This document shows positions 24,227 to 35,082 of a stretch of 64,000 nucleotides of DNA, piece by piece. Origin of the DNA: Haliclystus octoradiatus. Taxonomy: Eukaryota; Cnidaria; Staurozoa; Stauromedusae; Haliclystidae. The notes beneath the pieces are model-generated. The model made no database searches and was not told the DNA's origin. It was given only the letters and a program-made list of their open reading frames with translations. The stretch spans positions 13,813,905 through 13,877,904 of the forward strand of contig OU744451.1 in the NCBI GenBank assembly GCA_916610825.1, read 5' to 3'. Every line of letters begins with the position of its first letter. Positions within the stretch are counted from its first letter, which is position 1. A program made the position numbers and the translations under genes.

Positions 24227-26250
24227 CTAATAGTAATGATAATCCGGAGAAAGGTTAAATTTAAGATTTCGTCCAGATCTAGATGTTTTCCGAAGCAAAG
24301 AACTAGTATTTGTTGTAATAGAAGGTATATTGTGTAATCCTGATTGTTTTGGCGAGATTTTGTCAGCCACAGTCGACGACAATGGCGCCGATGACGCCGA
24401 TGCCGAAGATAATGACGGAGGCGTATCGGAGTTCAACAACTTTGATCGCGCCAAAGACGCCGTCAAAGGAGTTGAACTCTCGTACACTGGCTTCAATCGA
24501 TCAACTGAGATTGTATCAGATGTGGTACCTTTCTTGATTGTAAAATATTTCGAAGTTCTTTTGAGGACTTCATAAGGTCCTGTATAAGGCGCTTCCAACG
24601 GTCTTTTGGTCGATCAACTCGTACCCAAACTTGACGACAGGTGCTTAAATCCTTGGGCACATAAGACGAAACTGATTGATGTGCTGGTGGTTTGAAACGT
24701 ACCGTTCTAAAATGTTCTTCCTGTAACAGATGATGTGAAGATAAGAGCTCTTTGTCTTCTATACAAGCACGAGGAACCAAAGGCTTCAAGCCAGTTAATA
24801 GTTCAAACGGTGATATACCATCTAAATCCGGCCAAATACGTAATGCTAATAACGTAGACGGAAGACCATCAACCCAATCTTGTCCCAATGTTCTAATAAT
24901 CGTCTTCATTGTTCTATGCATACGCTCGACCAGACCATTCGTCTGTGGATGATAGGCAGTTGTCCGAATCTTTAGGAAGCCTATCAGTTTGGCAATCTCA
25001 CTAATTAGTTCACTCTCAAATTCAGATCCACGATCTGTAATTACATATTGCGGGGCAGAATACCTGGCTACCCATTCCCTAACGAATGCCTCTGCCACTG
25101 TTGGTGCGGTGTGATCTATTATTGGAATTATTTCTACCCAACGAGTGAAACGATCAATCATGGTTAAAAAAGTAGCGGCAATTAGTGGATTGGTGAGTTG
25201 GTGATGAAACAGAAGGGGGGACAAAAACAATATCTAAATGAACAGTTTGTAATCTTTCGCAAGGGATATTGTATGGCAAAGAGGGAGTTTTTGTGTGTCG
25301 TGTTACCTTTTGACGCTGGCACGCTTCGCACTGCTGCACCCATTCAGATATCACTTTTTTCATTTTAGGCCAAAAATAACGGTCACAAATAAAACGACAA
25401 GTCGCTGCTCGGCCGTAATGGCCAATGCCGTGAATATTTGCAAAAACTTTCGGACGTAATTCTGTGGGAACAAATGGGCGAGGTGTAGGAAATGAAAGGT
25501 CACACCATAATTTACCCTCTGGAAATTGTACTTCGGATAGTCCTGCAGTCGGGACAGTGTATTTATTTTGAGCCTGTACAAGATCAGACAATGAAACAAA
25601 ACCGAGGGTGATAGAATTGACAGAATCAGAAGTGGGATTTTTGACAATGTCACGCGAAAGTGTATCAGCGACTATGTTTAAATGGCCTGGTACATGAATA
25701 ATGTCGTCAACAAATTCCGAAAGAAAACTAAATTGCCGAGTTTGGCGAGGAGAACGAGATGAATTAGGAGTGGTTGATTTAAAAGCAGCAGCAATGGGCT
25801 TGTGATCCGTAAATACAGTTATTTTAGTACCCTCGATGATAGTACGAAAACGCTTGATCGCTGCAAAATTAGAAAGCAGATCCCTATCAAAAGTGGAATA
25901 TTTTTGTTCTGTCTGAGACAATTGTCTGGAGTAAAATGCTAGCGGTGCTGTTTGTCCGTTGTGCTCGTGCAAAACTGCACCTATTGCGTGGCCTGAAGCA
26001 TCGGTTGTGACAGAATAAGAAGAACACTGCGGATTAGGATGGCAAAGTGTTACACAGTGATTGATTGCATGTTTAAGATCGACAAACGCGGTTTCATGTT
26101 TATCGAGTCAAACAAACGGTTCAACTGGTTTTTCTTTGCGTTGATTTTTCGAAGGCGGTTGAGTTGAACGAGCTAAATCTTGGAGAGGACAAACAAAATT
26201 AGCATAATCAGGTATAAAACGCCGATAAAATGAAAACATGCCAAGTGAAC
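24227..26250 (-). pseudogene. gypsy pol: RNase H and integrase
   Basis: From high to low coordinates the pieces are: RNase H (TTDASGHAIGAVLHE, then QKYSTFDRDLLSNFAAIKRF and FTDHKPIAAAF); the integrase HHCC finger (HGIGHYGRAATCRFI...CEACQ); the core with MIDRFTRWVE, TDRGSEFESELI and HPQTNGLVERMHR (D, D and E all present); and a C-terminal GPYEVLKRTSKYFTIKKG with VDRLKPVY. It is split across at least three frames, with joins near 25200 and 24550 and a stop near 26105. The last piece ends with TAA-bounded, Ser-rich sequence at 24227. Confidence 0.85.
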
Positions 26251-26260
26251 GACGAAGAGA

Positions 26261-26749
26261 TTAATATTCAGATGGAGAAGATAAATTTAATAAGTCTTCC
26301 TTTGATTTTGTTTTTGGAGAAATACCTGCTTTTGAAACTGTAAAACCAAGAAAATCAACTTCAGTAAAGCTAAAAAGACACTTTGATAAATTAAGACGCA
26401 AATTATAAGAAGCAAAACTTTCAAAAATTAATTGCAATCGATGATCATGTTCAGCTTGAGTGGCACCGTAAATTAAAACATCATCAATATAAGCGAAAGA
26501 GGGAATACCACGCAACACGTCATTGATGAACGGGAAAATAATAGTTCTCAATTCACCGAAAACAGAAATACTTTTACCAGAAGCGGAAATGAGTGACAAT
26601 ATTGAGGATGACACTGGGAGTTTACTTTGTTTGACGATAGACGTGGGTACAAGTGAAACAGCCGAACCAGTATCAATTAAAAATGCCATAGAAGGTAAAA
26701 ACGGAACATTACCGGTAATAAATAACAAAGAACCACGTTGAGAATTCAC
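26261..26749 (-). pseudogene. gypsy protease joined to C-terminal half of RT by a deletion
   Basis: A single open frame runs from an aspartic protease active site (FLIDTGSAVSLVP) directly into FINDVLRGIPSFAYIDDVLI, the DD box of RT, and then NLRLNLSKCLFSFTEVDFLG. The end of protease and the first RT motifs (fingers and the first catalytic Asp) are missing between GELRTIIFP and FINDVL. This is a clean in-frame internal deletion and not simple point decay. The product could not be an active polymerase. Confidence 0.85.
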
Positions 26750-26763
26750 ACCCCCAACGTGGC

Positions 26764-27743
26764 TTAACAGTTTTCCGGGACCGGAGAAGTAGAACGTGAC
26801 TGTGCAGGAGAATTTCGAGTGGTACGAGTAGAAACGTAACTGGGTTTAGTAGCAGGCCATTGACACCACGATTTGCATGATCTTGCGTCGCCAGCGTAAA
26901 AAATGTGAGCACGAAAAATTTGTGGAGGCTGGTTTTTGTGAAAAGCCTTTACAACATACAATTCATTAGAGTTGTTATTGAAATTGTTAGAATTAGAATA
27001 ATTGGGTTTGTTATTAGTGCGACGGTTAACATTACTCACTTCAAGAGCAGATTCATTAGATGTACTAGCTATAACCTGAACTGAGGGAATAGAATCTAAT
27101 TTAGTAGCACCCCAAACGGTATCAGCAATCGTCAAGAATTGGTCGGAAGGCAAATGTAAATGTCCTAAGAGAAGATCGCGGACCTTAGTGGGCAGAGCAT
27201 TCATTAGGCGGTGATGAACCAGGTTTTCATGGGCAGGGATACCAGACATTGAAAAGGCTTTCTTAATTTTTAAAGTACAAACACTTGGTTTAAGACCGTC
27301 AAGAGATACCTCACCTAATGCTTCCTCAAGGCGTTGTTGTTCAGTCTTCTGAAAAAGTTGTATAATTCTTATCTTGATATCAGTATAGGGCGTAGCAGAG
27401 GCAAACAGTTCCGGTGTGACTACCAAATGTCCAATGTCTGATGGTAATTCAGCTACAATGTATTGGAATCTTGTTAGTTCTTTTATAATCCTTCGTATTC
27501 CAAATAAACACTCCACTTGGTAAAACCAAAATACAATTTGTAATCGATGAAATGGCGGTAGCTTAAGATTTGCCGTGGAAATTCCAGCAGACGAAATGCG
27601 GTCGTCATCTTAAAACGTTTGTATTGGGCGAGACAGAGGAGTCGACGTAGTAGATATTGATGTATTCATATTGTGAGAAGGCAACGGGTTATTCTCGGGG
27701 TCACCATTTGTAGTAGGTATATCAATAACGACAGAACGATTCA
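26764..27743 (-). pseudogene. gypsy Gag-like protein
   Basis: The frame starts at an ATG near 27743 (MNRSVVIDIP) or more likely at an internal ATG after the primer site. It is broken by a stop near 27610 and is then open from 27516. It contains LKLPPFHRLQIVFWFYQVEC and FQYIVAELPSDIGHLV, typical of Gag matrix/capsid in this clade. The C-terminal region matches the CsRn1 nucleocapsid pattern (AHIFYAGDARSCKSWCQWP), but with Phe where the first Cys of the CHCC motif should be. An Asn-rich spacer precedes it. Confidence 0.7.
27695..27706 (-). promoter_or_regulatory. Primer-binding site matching tRNA-Trp 3' end
   Basis: The minus strand reads TGGTGACCCCGA, complementary over 12 bases to the 3' end (..TCGGGGTCACCA) of metazoan tRNA-Trp as I know it. 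CsRn1-clade elements use this primer. Its position between the putative LTR and gag is right, although a frame stays open across it. Confidence 0.65.
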
Positions 27744-28160
27744 TGTTGTTGTGTTTAATGATATCGGTAAAAATATATAACTGCCTCTTAGCTTGAGCTC
27801 ACATCGACTGACCTCAATCAACTTGGTCAGCTATAATTACATTATATGTGTTAATTTATTATTATACGAGGCTAATGTACTAATATGGAAACGAGGCTGT
27901 TTCCAGCACTACAAAGGTTTTAATCGTTCTGTAACATCACTATTTGAGGTGAAACTGTAGTGGTATTGCATTTACGTCATTGTATAATTGTCTATTGTTA
28001 TTCATTTCCTGTAAATCTATATGTGTGTAAACTGTACCACGTAACCTCTCTCTTTCGCCTCTTACTATCTTACTGTACGGTCGTGTATGTTGTATCAAAG
28101 AGCTCTGACTAACGGCCATAGTAGCCCTTAGCATCTCTCCCTGTAATGTCAGCAGACACG
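27710..28160 (-). repeat. Putative 5' LTR of the gypsy element
   Basis: The region directly upstream (minus strand) of the primer site lacks protein features and contains TATATATTTTT. It may start with TGTTACAGAACG (near 27935) or TGTCTGCTGACATT (near 28157) and end CTACTACA. With no second LTR to compare, the borders are guesses. Confidence 0.35.
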
Positions 28161-28516
28161 GCCTACTGTTATTATAATAAAAAGATTATATATTAAATTG
28201 ATTATGTCGTTATTGAATCTCCTACAAAACTTCGAAGAAAATTGTTGTTGTGTTTTGACCATGAGAACTTTTAAACCGACGATTCATCATTTGTTTAGGG
28301 GCTTAGACAAGACAATATTATATATTTATTGTTTGTATTGTTTTCTGAAGTTATTTATTACATCAAACTGCTAAGCCAGTCGTCATCGTTTTATTTGGTT
28401 TATTAAAATGTTTTAATTCTGCTGCGACATCAGCTTAAGAAGAGACGATGTCACACATCATTTACAACTCACACCTGTATTATAAGTAGTGAAAATCACT
28501 TCACCTGTTATATCTT

Positions 28517-28592
28517 GGTATGGTCTAGTGATGAAGCGTTAGCATAAGGCGCGCGTGATCTGGGATTCAATCCCATCGGTCTGTCTAACATT
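28517..28592 (+). repeat. tRNA-like sequence (tRNA pseudogene or SINE head)
   Basis: An A-box-like TGGTCTAGTGATGAAG (28521-28536) and a B-box-like GGGATTCAATCCC (28562-28574) are spaced as in Pol III internal promoters. They are followed by a run of nine or more T, a Pol III terminator. The body does not fold into a clean cloverleaf by eye, so a functional tRNA is unlikely. Confidence 0.5.
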
Positions 28593-28886
28593 TTTTTTTC
28601 TTTTCTTTTTTCTTTGATTTATAATTTGGATATATTTTTCTTTATATTATTATATTATTTGGATATTCTTATAATTTATTTTATTTGATTGAGGTTGATT
28701 TTTTTATTTGATCTGATTTTTATATCATTCGATTGGATTGATTTACTTTTTTGAATTTGATTTGATTTGATTTTTCTTTGCATGATGATTCGATTGATTT
28801 GATAATTTGATATTCTATTGAATTTGATTTCGATTGGTTTATTTTGATTATTATATTATTCACCATGAGTCCGAGGGTAGCGGAGC
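28593..28886. repeat. T-rich and (GATTT)n-like low-complexity DNA
   Basis: This is simple sequence dominated by TTTT, TTATATT and TTTGATTTGATT words. No gene is seen. It leads into the satellite at 28887. Confidence 0.75.
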
Positions 28887-29715
28887 TATTTTTTCATCTA
28901 GTTTTTTTAAATCACTTCAATACATGTCTGTGTAAGACATACTAAGATAAATAGTGAACTCTATTCCTCCTTTCATTTTGAGAGACATTTAAATTCGAGA
29001 AAGTGGAAAACCGGCATTTTTCAAAATCTGAATAATTGTGAAATCACACTTTGGTCAACCTAAATTGGCTGTTACTAAATATATACGGTATATTTTTTCA
29101 TCTAGTTATTTTGAATCACTTCAATACATGTCTGAGCATGACATACCAAGATAAATAGTGAATTGTATCCGTCCTTTCAATGTGAGAGACATTGAAAGTC
29201 GAGAAAGTGAAAAACCGGCTTTTTTCAAAATCTGAAAAATTGTGAAATCACACTTAGGTCAACCTAGATGGCTGTTACTAAATATAGACTTTATATTTTT
29301 TCATTTAGTTTTTTTGAATCACTTCAATACATGTCTGAGTATGACATACTAAGATAAATAGGGAATTATATCCGTCAGTTCAGCGTGAGAGACATTGAAA
29401 GTCGAGAAAATGAAAAACCGGCTTTTTCCAAAATCTGAAAAATAGTGAAATCACACTTAGGTCAACCTGGATGGCTGTTACTAAATGCAGATTGTATATT
29501 TTTTCATCTAGTTATTTGAATCACTTTAATACATGTCTGAGTATGACATACTATGATAAATAGTGAATTATATCCGTCAGTTAAGCGTGAGAGACATTTA
29601 AAGTCGAGAAAGTGAAAAATCGGCTTTTTTTCAAAATCTGAAAAATTGTGAAATCACACTTAGGTCAACCCAGATGGCTGTTACTAAATATAAACTGCAT
29701 ATTTTTTCATCTAGT
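28887..29715. repeat. Tandem satellite, about 203-bp unit, four copies
   Basis: Units begin TATTTTTTCATCTAG (or close variants) at 28887, 29091, 29294, 29497 and 29700, so the period is 203-204 bp with four full units and a short fifth start. Each unit holds AATACATGTCTG, GACATAC, GAGAGACATT, ACCGGC and TGTGAAATCACACTT. Units differ by scattered substitutions. No long open frame is shared among the units. Confidence 0.9.
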
Positions 29716-30043
29716 TTTTCTATTCACTTTGATGCACGTGATCACGACAATGGAGCGACAATATGAGAGTGATCTCGATAACGAAAATCACCTTATCTAG
29801 AAAATCGGCCGACTTCGACAAAACCCCTAGCTGTTATCTCAAATTTACTTTTGAGATAACGGCTGGCGCTGCGCGTGCATGGGTTTTCGTTTCATTTTTT
29901 ATCTCAAATTTGTAGTTATTGGGATGTTTTCGTATCATTCTCGTTTTTACCGATTTTTTGAGTCAGTTGAATTGAGTATAGAATTTAAAATATAAACGAT
30001 TTCAATGGAATTAAATTCGTAATGAATCTTCAGCAAAAGATTC

Positions 30044-31473
30044 ATGTCTGTGAAGTTAGACGCATATTCGTCTGGACGAATATTCAAATAGACCTATATT
30101 GGAGCGCGTTAAATAACGTTTCGCACAAATGATGTGAGCATAACAGACATATTAATGGAAGATTTACGAAGTTAAGGAATCATAGAAACTACAAAAAATA
30201 TATAATAAAGTCGATAAAAGCAATATGAATTATTTTAAAGAAAATAAATTATCAAAACATACAAAATCGCACCAAAAAAATGAATTATTCATTTTGCCGC
30301 AGATAAACGCATGGCTGATCAAATTAATCACGGATGTTTAGACAAAGATATGGATTAACAGTGTTTCGTATTGGAAATCAAACAGACAAATATTCAAATT
30401 GTCACGGGTTTGATCTAAACTTTGGACGAATATTCAAATTATCACGGGTGTGATCTAAACTTTGGACGAATATTCAAATTAACAGTGTTTCGTATGGAAT
30501 ATAAAAACAGACGCATATTCAAATTATCACGGGTTTGATCTAAATGAAAAAACAGACGCATATTCAAATTAACAGTGTTTCGTATGGAATATAAAAACAG
30601 ACGCATATTCAAATTATCACGGGTGTGATCTAAATGAAAAAACAGACTGCATATTAAAATTATGACGGGTTTGATCTAAAACTTTGGACGAATATTCAAA
30701 TTAATAGGGTTTTATATGGAATAAAATAACAGACGCATATTCAAATTATCACGGGTTTGATCTAAACTTTGGACGAATACTCAAATTATCACGGGTGTGA
30801 TCTAAACTTTGGACGAATATTCAAATTAACAGTGTTTCGTATGGAATATAAAATCAAACGCATATTCAAATTATCACGGGTGTGATCTAAACTTTGGACG
30901 AATATTCAAATTCTCACGGGTTTGATCTAAAATAAGAAAACAGACGCATATTCCAATTATCACGGGTTTGATCTAAACTTTGGACGAATATTCAAATTAA
31001 CAGTGTTTCGTATGGAATAGAAAAACAGACACATATTCAAATTATCACGGGTTTGATCTAAAACATTGGACGAATATTCAGATTAATAGGGTTTCGTATG
31101 GAATAAAAAAAACAGACGCATATTCAAATTATCACGGGTGTGATCTAAACGTTGGACGAATATTCAAATTCTCACGGGTTTGATCTAAAATAAAAAACAG
31201 ACGCATATTCAAATTATGACGGGTTTGATTTAAACTTTGGACGAATATTCAAATTAACAGTGTTTCGTATGGAATATAAAAGCAGACGCATATTCAAAAT
31301 ATCACGGGTGTGATCTAAACTTTGGATGAATATTCAAATTAACAGTGTTTCGTATGGAATATAAAAACAAACGCATATTCAAATTATCACGGGTGTGATC
31401 TAAACTTTGGACGAATATTCAAATTAATAGGGTTTCGTATGGAATAGAAAAACAGACGCATATAAAATTATCA
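30044..31473 (+). repeat. Left arm of the foldback element
   Basis: A terminal domain (about 30044-30385) has few internal repeats except a compact seed, AGACGCATATTCGTCTGGAC. It is followed by about 17 CACGGG-containing units. The units are of two interleaved kinds, one with CAGACGCATATTCAAATTA and one with TTGGACGAATATTCAAATT plus ACAGTGTTTCGTATGGAAT. Confidence 0.9.
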
Positions 31474-32343
31474 CGGGTTTTTATTTAGATCACACCCGTG
31501 ATAATTTTAATATGCGTCTGTTTTTTATTAACACTGTTAATTTGAATATTCGTCCAATGTTTAGATCAAACTCGTGGTCATTTGAATATGCGTCTGTTTT
31601 TATTTTAGATCAAACCCGTGAGAATTTGAATATTTGTCCAACGTTAGATCACACCCGTGATAATTTGAATATGCATCTGCTTTTTTATTCCATACGAAAC
31701 ACTGTTAATTTGAATATTCGTCCAAAGTTTAGATCAAACCCGTGATAATTGGAATATGCGTCTGTCTTCTTATTTTAGATCAAACCCGTGAGAATTTGAA
31801 TATTCGTCCAAAGTTTAGATCACAACCTTGATAATTTGAATATTCGTCCAAAGTTTAGATCAATCCCGTGATAATTTAAATATGCGTCTGTTATTTTATT
31901 CCATACAAACCCTATTAATTTGAATATTCGTCCAAAGTTTAGATCACAACCTTGATAATTTGAATATTCGTCCAAAGTTTTAGATCAAACCCGTCATAAT
32001 TTTAATATGCAGTCTGTTTTTTCATTTAGATCACACCCGTGATAATTTGAATATGCGTCTGTTTTATATTCCATACGAAACACTGTTAATTTGAATATGC
32101 GTCTGTTTTTTATTAAGATCACACCCGTGATAATTTGAATATGCTTCTGTTTTTCTATTCCATACGAAACCCTATTAATTTGAATATTCGTCCAAAGTTT
32201 AGATCACACCCGTGATAATTTTAATATTCGTCCAAAGTTTAGATCAAACCCGTGATGATTTGAATATGCGACTGTTTTTTTATTCCATACGAAACCCTAT
32301 TAATTTGAATATTCGTCCAAAGTTTTAGATCAAACCCGTTATA

Positions 32344-32427
32344 ATTAGAATAGAATAGAATAGAAAAGAAATAGTTTATTTAAAGACATATAAACAACTA
32401 TGATACATGATTTTTGCTTTTTGTTCT
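32344..32427 (-). mobile_element. Short 5'-truncated LINE tail insertion
   Basis: About 84 bp unrelated to the minisatellite interrupts a unit. On the minus strand it ends ...GTCTTTAAATAAACTATTTC followed by a (TATTC)n run, the usual form of a LINE 3' terminus. No coding sequence is included. Confidence 0.55.
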
Positions 32428-32579
32428 AATTTGAATATGCGTCTGTTTTTATATTCCATACGAAACACTGTTAATTTGAATATTCGTCTAAAGTTTAGAT
32501 CATACCCGTGATAATTTGAATTTTGGTCCAAAGCTTAGATCAAACCCGTGATAATTTGAATATGCGTCTGTTTTTCTAT

Positions 32580-34315
32580 CCCAGCAAACACGGAGACGTC
32601 CCTGCAACGTCAGGAGACGTCTACGAAGGTCGATGGACAGTCTCCGAGACGTCCGTTTGGACGTCTATCGACAGTGTACCAGTAGACAATTTTTTACGTC
32701 CCGGTGACGTTACCAGATCGTCTAAGAGACCTTCATGGAGACCCTCCGGTGACTAAACTCTGACGTTGATTTGCAAGATATTTGCCTCGCCTTTGGCAAT
32801 ATATGCCACGCATGAAGGTCACAGTTCACACTATTCTGTTTAAAAGCATTTAACATGAAAGAACTACAAAGTGTTGTGTTTTCAAACGCATTCAATTCAT
32901 TAAACATAAAATAAAACGTTCATAGTTGAATTCAAATGATAGTTATGAGATCTTTCTTACAAGTGTTTATCTTCTACCGTTTCAAGTTAGTTAAAGGAAT
33001 TCCTTTAATGAATGTAGATAAATTTCACGCAATTTGTCAATTCAAATAATATATTCGATTATATTAGTAGCTAAATCCACACGTAGTTTCGTTGTGATAA
33101 CCAAATCCGTAAACAATGTCTGCTAATAATATAAATCCCAGATTTTATAACCATATTTTTTAATAATAATCCAACACCGAAGTTCTAATTAGTAGCTGTA
33201 GATCTTATAGGAATACATCAGCCATTTTGTTGCAATAAAACCCAATAATATATTTCCAAATATGTTCCTCTCGGCGTGCTGGCCATATTACTAGCGATTC
33301 AGATTAAATCTTTAACAGAAAGAATAAAGAATATTATTATTAATATTATAGAATAAATATAGACAACTCAAACATCATGTAAGAAATTAAGGATTAATAC
33401 AGCGTCTTTGATATATTTACCTCTGGGAAAATGTCGATGTAAGGTGAAGGAAATTTGTTTATTAATTCAGCGCTGTAGATAAATAAATATACAGAAATTA
33501 TAGGTCAGTAACTGGTATAGTATGATCATATAATACATGAAATATAGACAACTTAAAAATGATGTTTTGAAGAATAATTAGGCAGCGTTTTGATAGATTT
33601 ACCTTCGGTATAAGTTTGATGTAATGAGCGGCGAAGGTAACATTGTTATTCGGTTTTTCAATTCAGCTGCAGATAAATAAGTTTGAATTCAAGATCATTA
33701 AAAGTATTATTATAAACATTATTTAGTTTATACTGAACTATAGCAATGAGGTTGTAATATTTTACCTGGCAGTCTCATTTATTTGACAGCGACACATCGA
33801 AGAAGTAGACATTTCGCTTACAAAAACTGTGTCGAAAACATTAATTGAAATCTAATCTACAATAATGCAAACATAAGACTACCTCAGTATAAACAATCAG
33901 CAACTATATATTTTCAATAGCTAAACTGTATTGAAGTTTCAAGAGCATCTTACCTTCAAAAATCCCGAGAGATATTGAACGATTATATAAATTCCAACTT
34001 CATCAACACGGAAGCTCCAAAGCGGCCGTTATAAAAATGTGTTGTGAAACTTTCTGGCGCCTCTTTTCTGCAATTCAAACTGGGTGTGATTGTCTACATA
34101 CGTCTCTAATCGATCAAAAATACGTAGGTTGCCAAGCCGTAATTTTGCGACCTAGTCGGCACTTATGACGTAAACACATGAAAATACTTTTATAAAAGTG
34201 TTTGGGACCCTGACACGACGTTGAGGGACGTTGTATAGCTGTATAATTGTGACTGACCGCTGCGAAACCTTCCAGACTCACTGGGGACGTCCCCTGACCG
34301 TCAGTGTTTGCTGGG
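32580..34315. mobile_element. 1.74-kb inverted-repeat element inside the foldback arm
   Basis: The ends are CCCAGCAAACAC at the left and GTGTTTGCTGGG at the right. Comparison with intact minisatellite units shows an AT 2-bp duplication (32578-32579 and 34316-34317). Subterminal regions are crowded with GACGTC/GGAGACG words. No transposase is recognised. On the minus strand, exon-like blocks with AG and GT borders can be read (33421-33475 with AELINKFPSPYIDIFPE, a diverged copy near 33603-33660 and others). End style and duplication size are like the element at 18550-22721. Confidence 0.8.
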
Positions 34316-35082
34316 ATTCCATGCGAAACCCTATCAATTTGAATATTCGTCCAAAGTTTTAGATCAAACCCGTGATAATGTGAATATGCGTCTGTTATTT
34401 TATTCCATACAAACCCCATTAATTTGAATATTCGTCCAAAGTTTAGATCACACCCGTGATAATTTGAGTATTCGTCCAAAGTTTAGATCAAACCCGTGAT
34501 AATTTTAATATGCGTCTGTTATTTTATTCCATATAAAACCCTATTAATTTGAATATTCGTCCAAAGTTTTAGATCAAACCCGTGATAATTTTAATATGCG
34601 TCTGTTTTTTCATTTAGATCACACCCGTGATAATTTGAATATGCGTCTGTTTTTGTATTCCATACGAAACACTGTTAATTTGACTATTCGTCCAAAGTTT
34701 AGATCAAACCCGTGACAATTTGAATATTTGTCTGTTTGATTTCCGATACGAAACACTGTTAATCCATATCTTTGTCTAAACATCCGTGATTAATTTGATC
34801 AGTCATGCGTTTATCTGCGGCAAAATGAATAATTCAATTTTTTGGTGCAATTTTGTATGTTTTGATAATTTATTTTCTTTAAAATAATTCATATTGCTTT
34901 TATCGACTTTATTATATATTTTTTGTAGTATATATGATTCCTTAACTTCGTAAATCTTCCATTAATATGTCTGTTATGCTCACATCATTTGTGCGAAGCG
35001 TTATTTAACGCGCTCCAATATAGGTCTATTTGAATATTCGTCCAGACGAATATGCGTCTACCTTCACAGACATAAAAGATTC

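Larger units (their letters stand above)
24227..28160 (-). mobile_element. Degraded CsRn1-like Ty3/gypsy retrotransposon
   Basis: In minus orientation the order is a putative 5' LTR (about 27710-28160), a primer-binding site (27695-27706), gag, protease, a partial RT, RNase H, integrase with zinc finger and catalytic core, and the GPY/F-type C-terminus. The CHCC-like gag motif (here with its first Cys replaced) and the tRNA-Trp-like primer site are hallmarks of the CsRn1 clade. A matching 3' LTR cannot be found beyond 24227. RT is internally deleted, and stops and frameshifts are scattered through pol, so the copy is dead. Confidence 0.8.
30044..35073. mobile_element. Giant foldback transposon with minisatellite arms
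   Basis: The element starts ATGTCTGTGAAG and ends CTTCACAGACAT. It is flanked by a perfect 9-bp direct repeat AAAAGATTC (30035-30043 and 35074-35082). The first 340 or so bases and the last 340 or so are near-identical inverted copies. Inside them each arm is a tandem array built on GACG(C/A)ATATTCAAATT and CACGGGTTTGATCTAAA words, in opposite orientation. The arms meet near 31473-31480. The right arm is lengthened by two later insertions (32344-32427 and 32580-34315). No transposase is present. A 9-bp duplication and repeat-built arms match the foldback/Mutator type known from Drosophila FB elements, but I see no protein evidence for that link. Confidence 0.92.
31480..35073 (-). repeat. Right arm of the foldback element
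   Basis: This is the reverse complement of the left arm, again a unit array and then a terminal domain (about 34735-35073) that differs from the left one at only a few positions. It is interrupted by a LINE tail and by a 1.74-kb inverted-repeat element. Net of those insertions its length is somewhat greater than the left arm, so the arrays differ in unit number. Confidence 0.9.

Noticed and set aside
31512..31745. 77-codon frame with repeated NIRPMFRSN-type units
   Set aside because: It is simply the minisatellite of the foldback element translated; the units contain stops in most copies.
30044..35073. CRISPR array, because of regularly spaced repeats
   Set aside because: The units are contiguous variable minisatellite repeats in two inverted blocks, with no unique spacers and in an animal genome.
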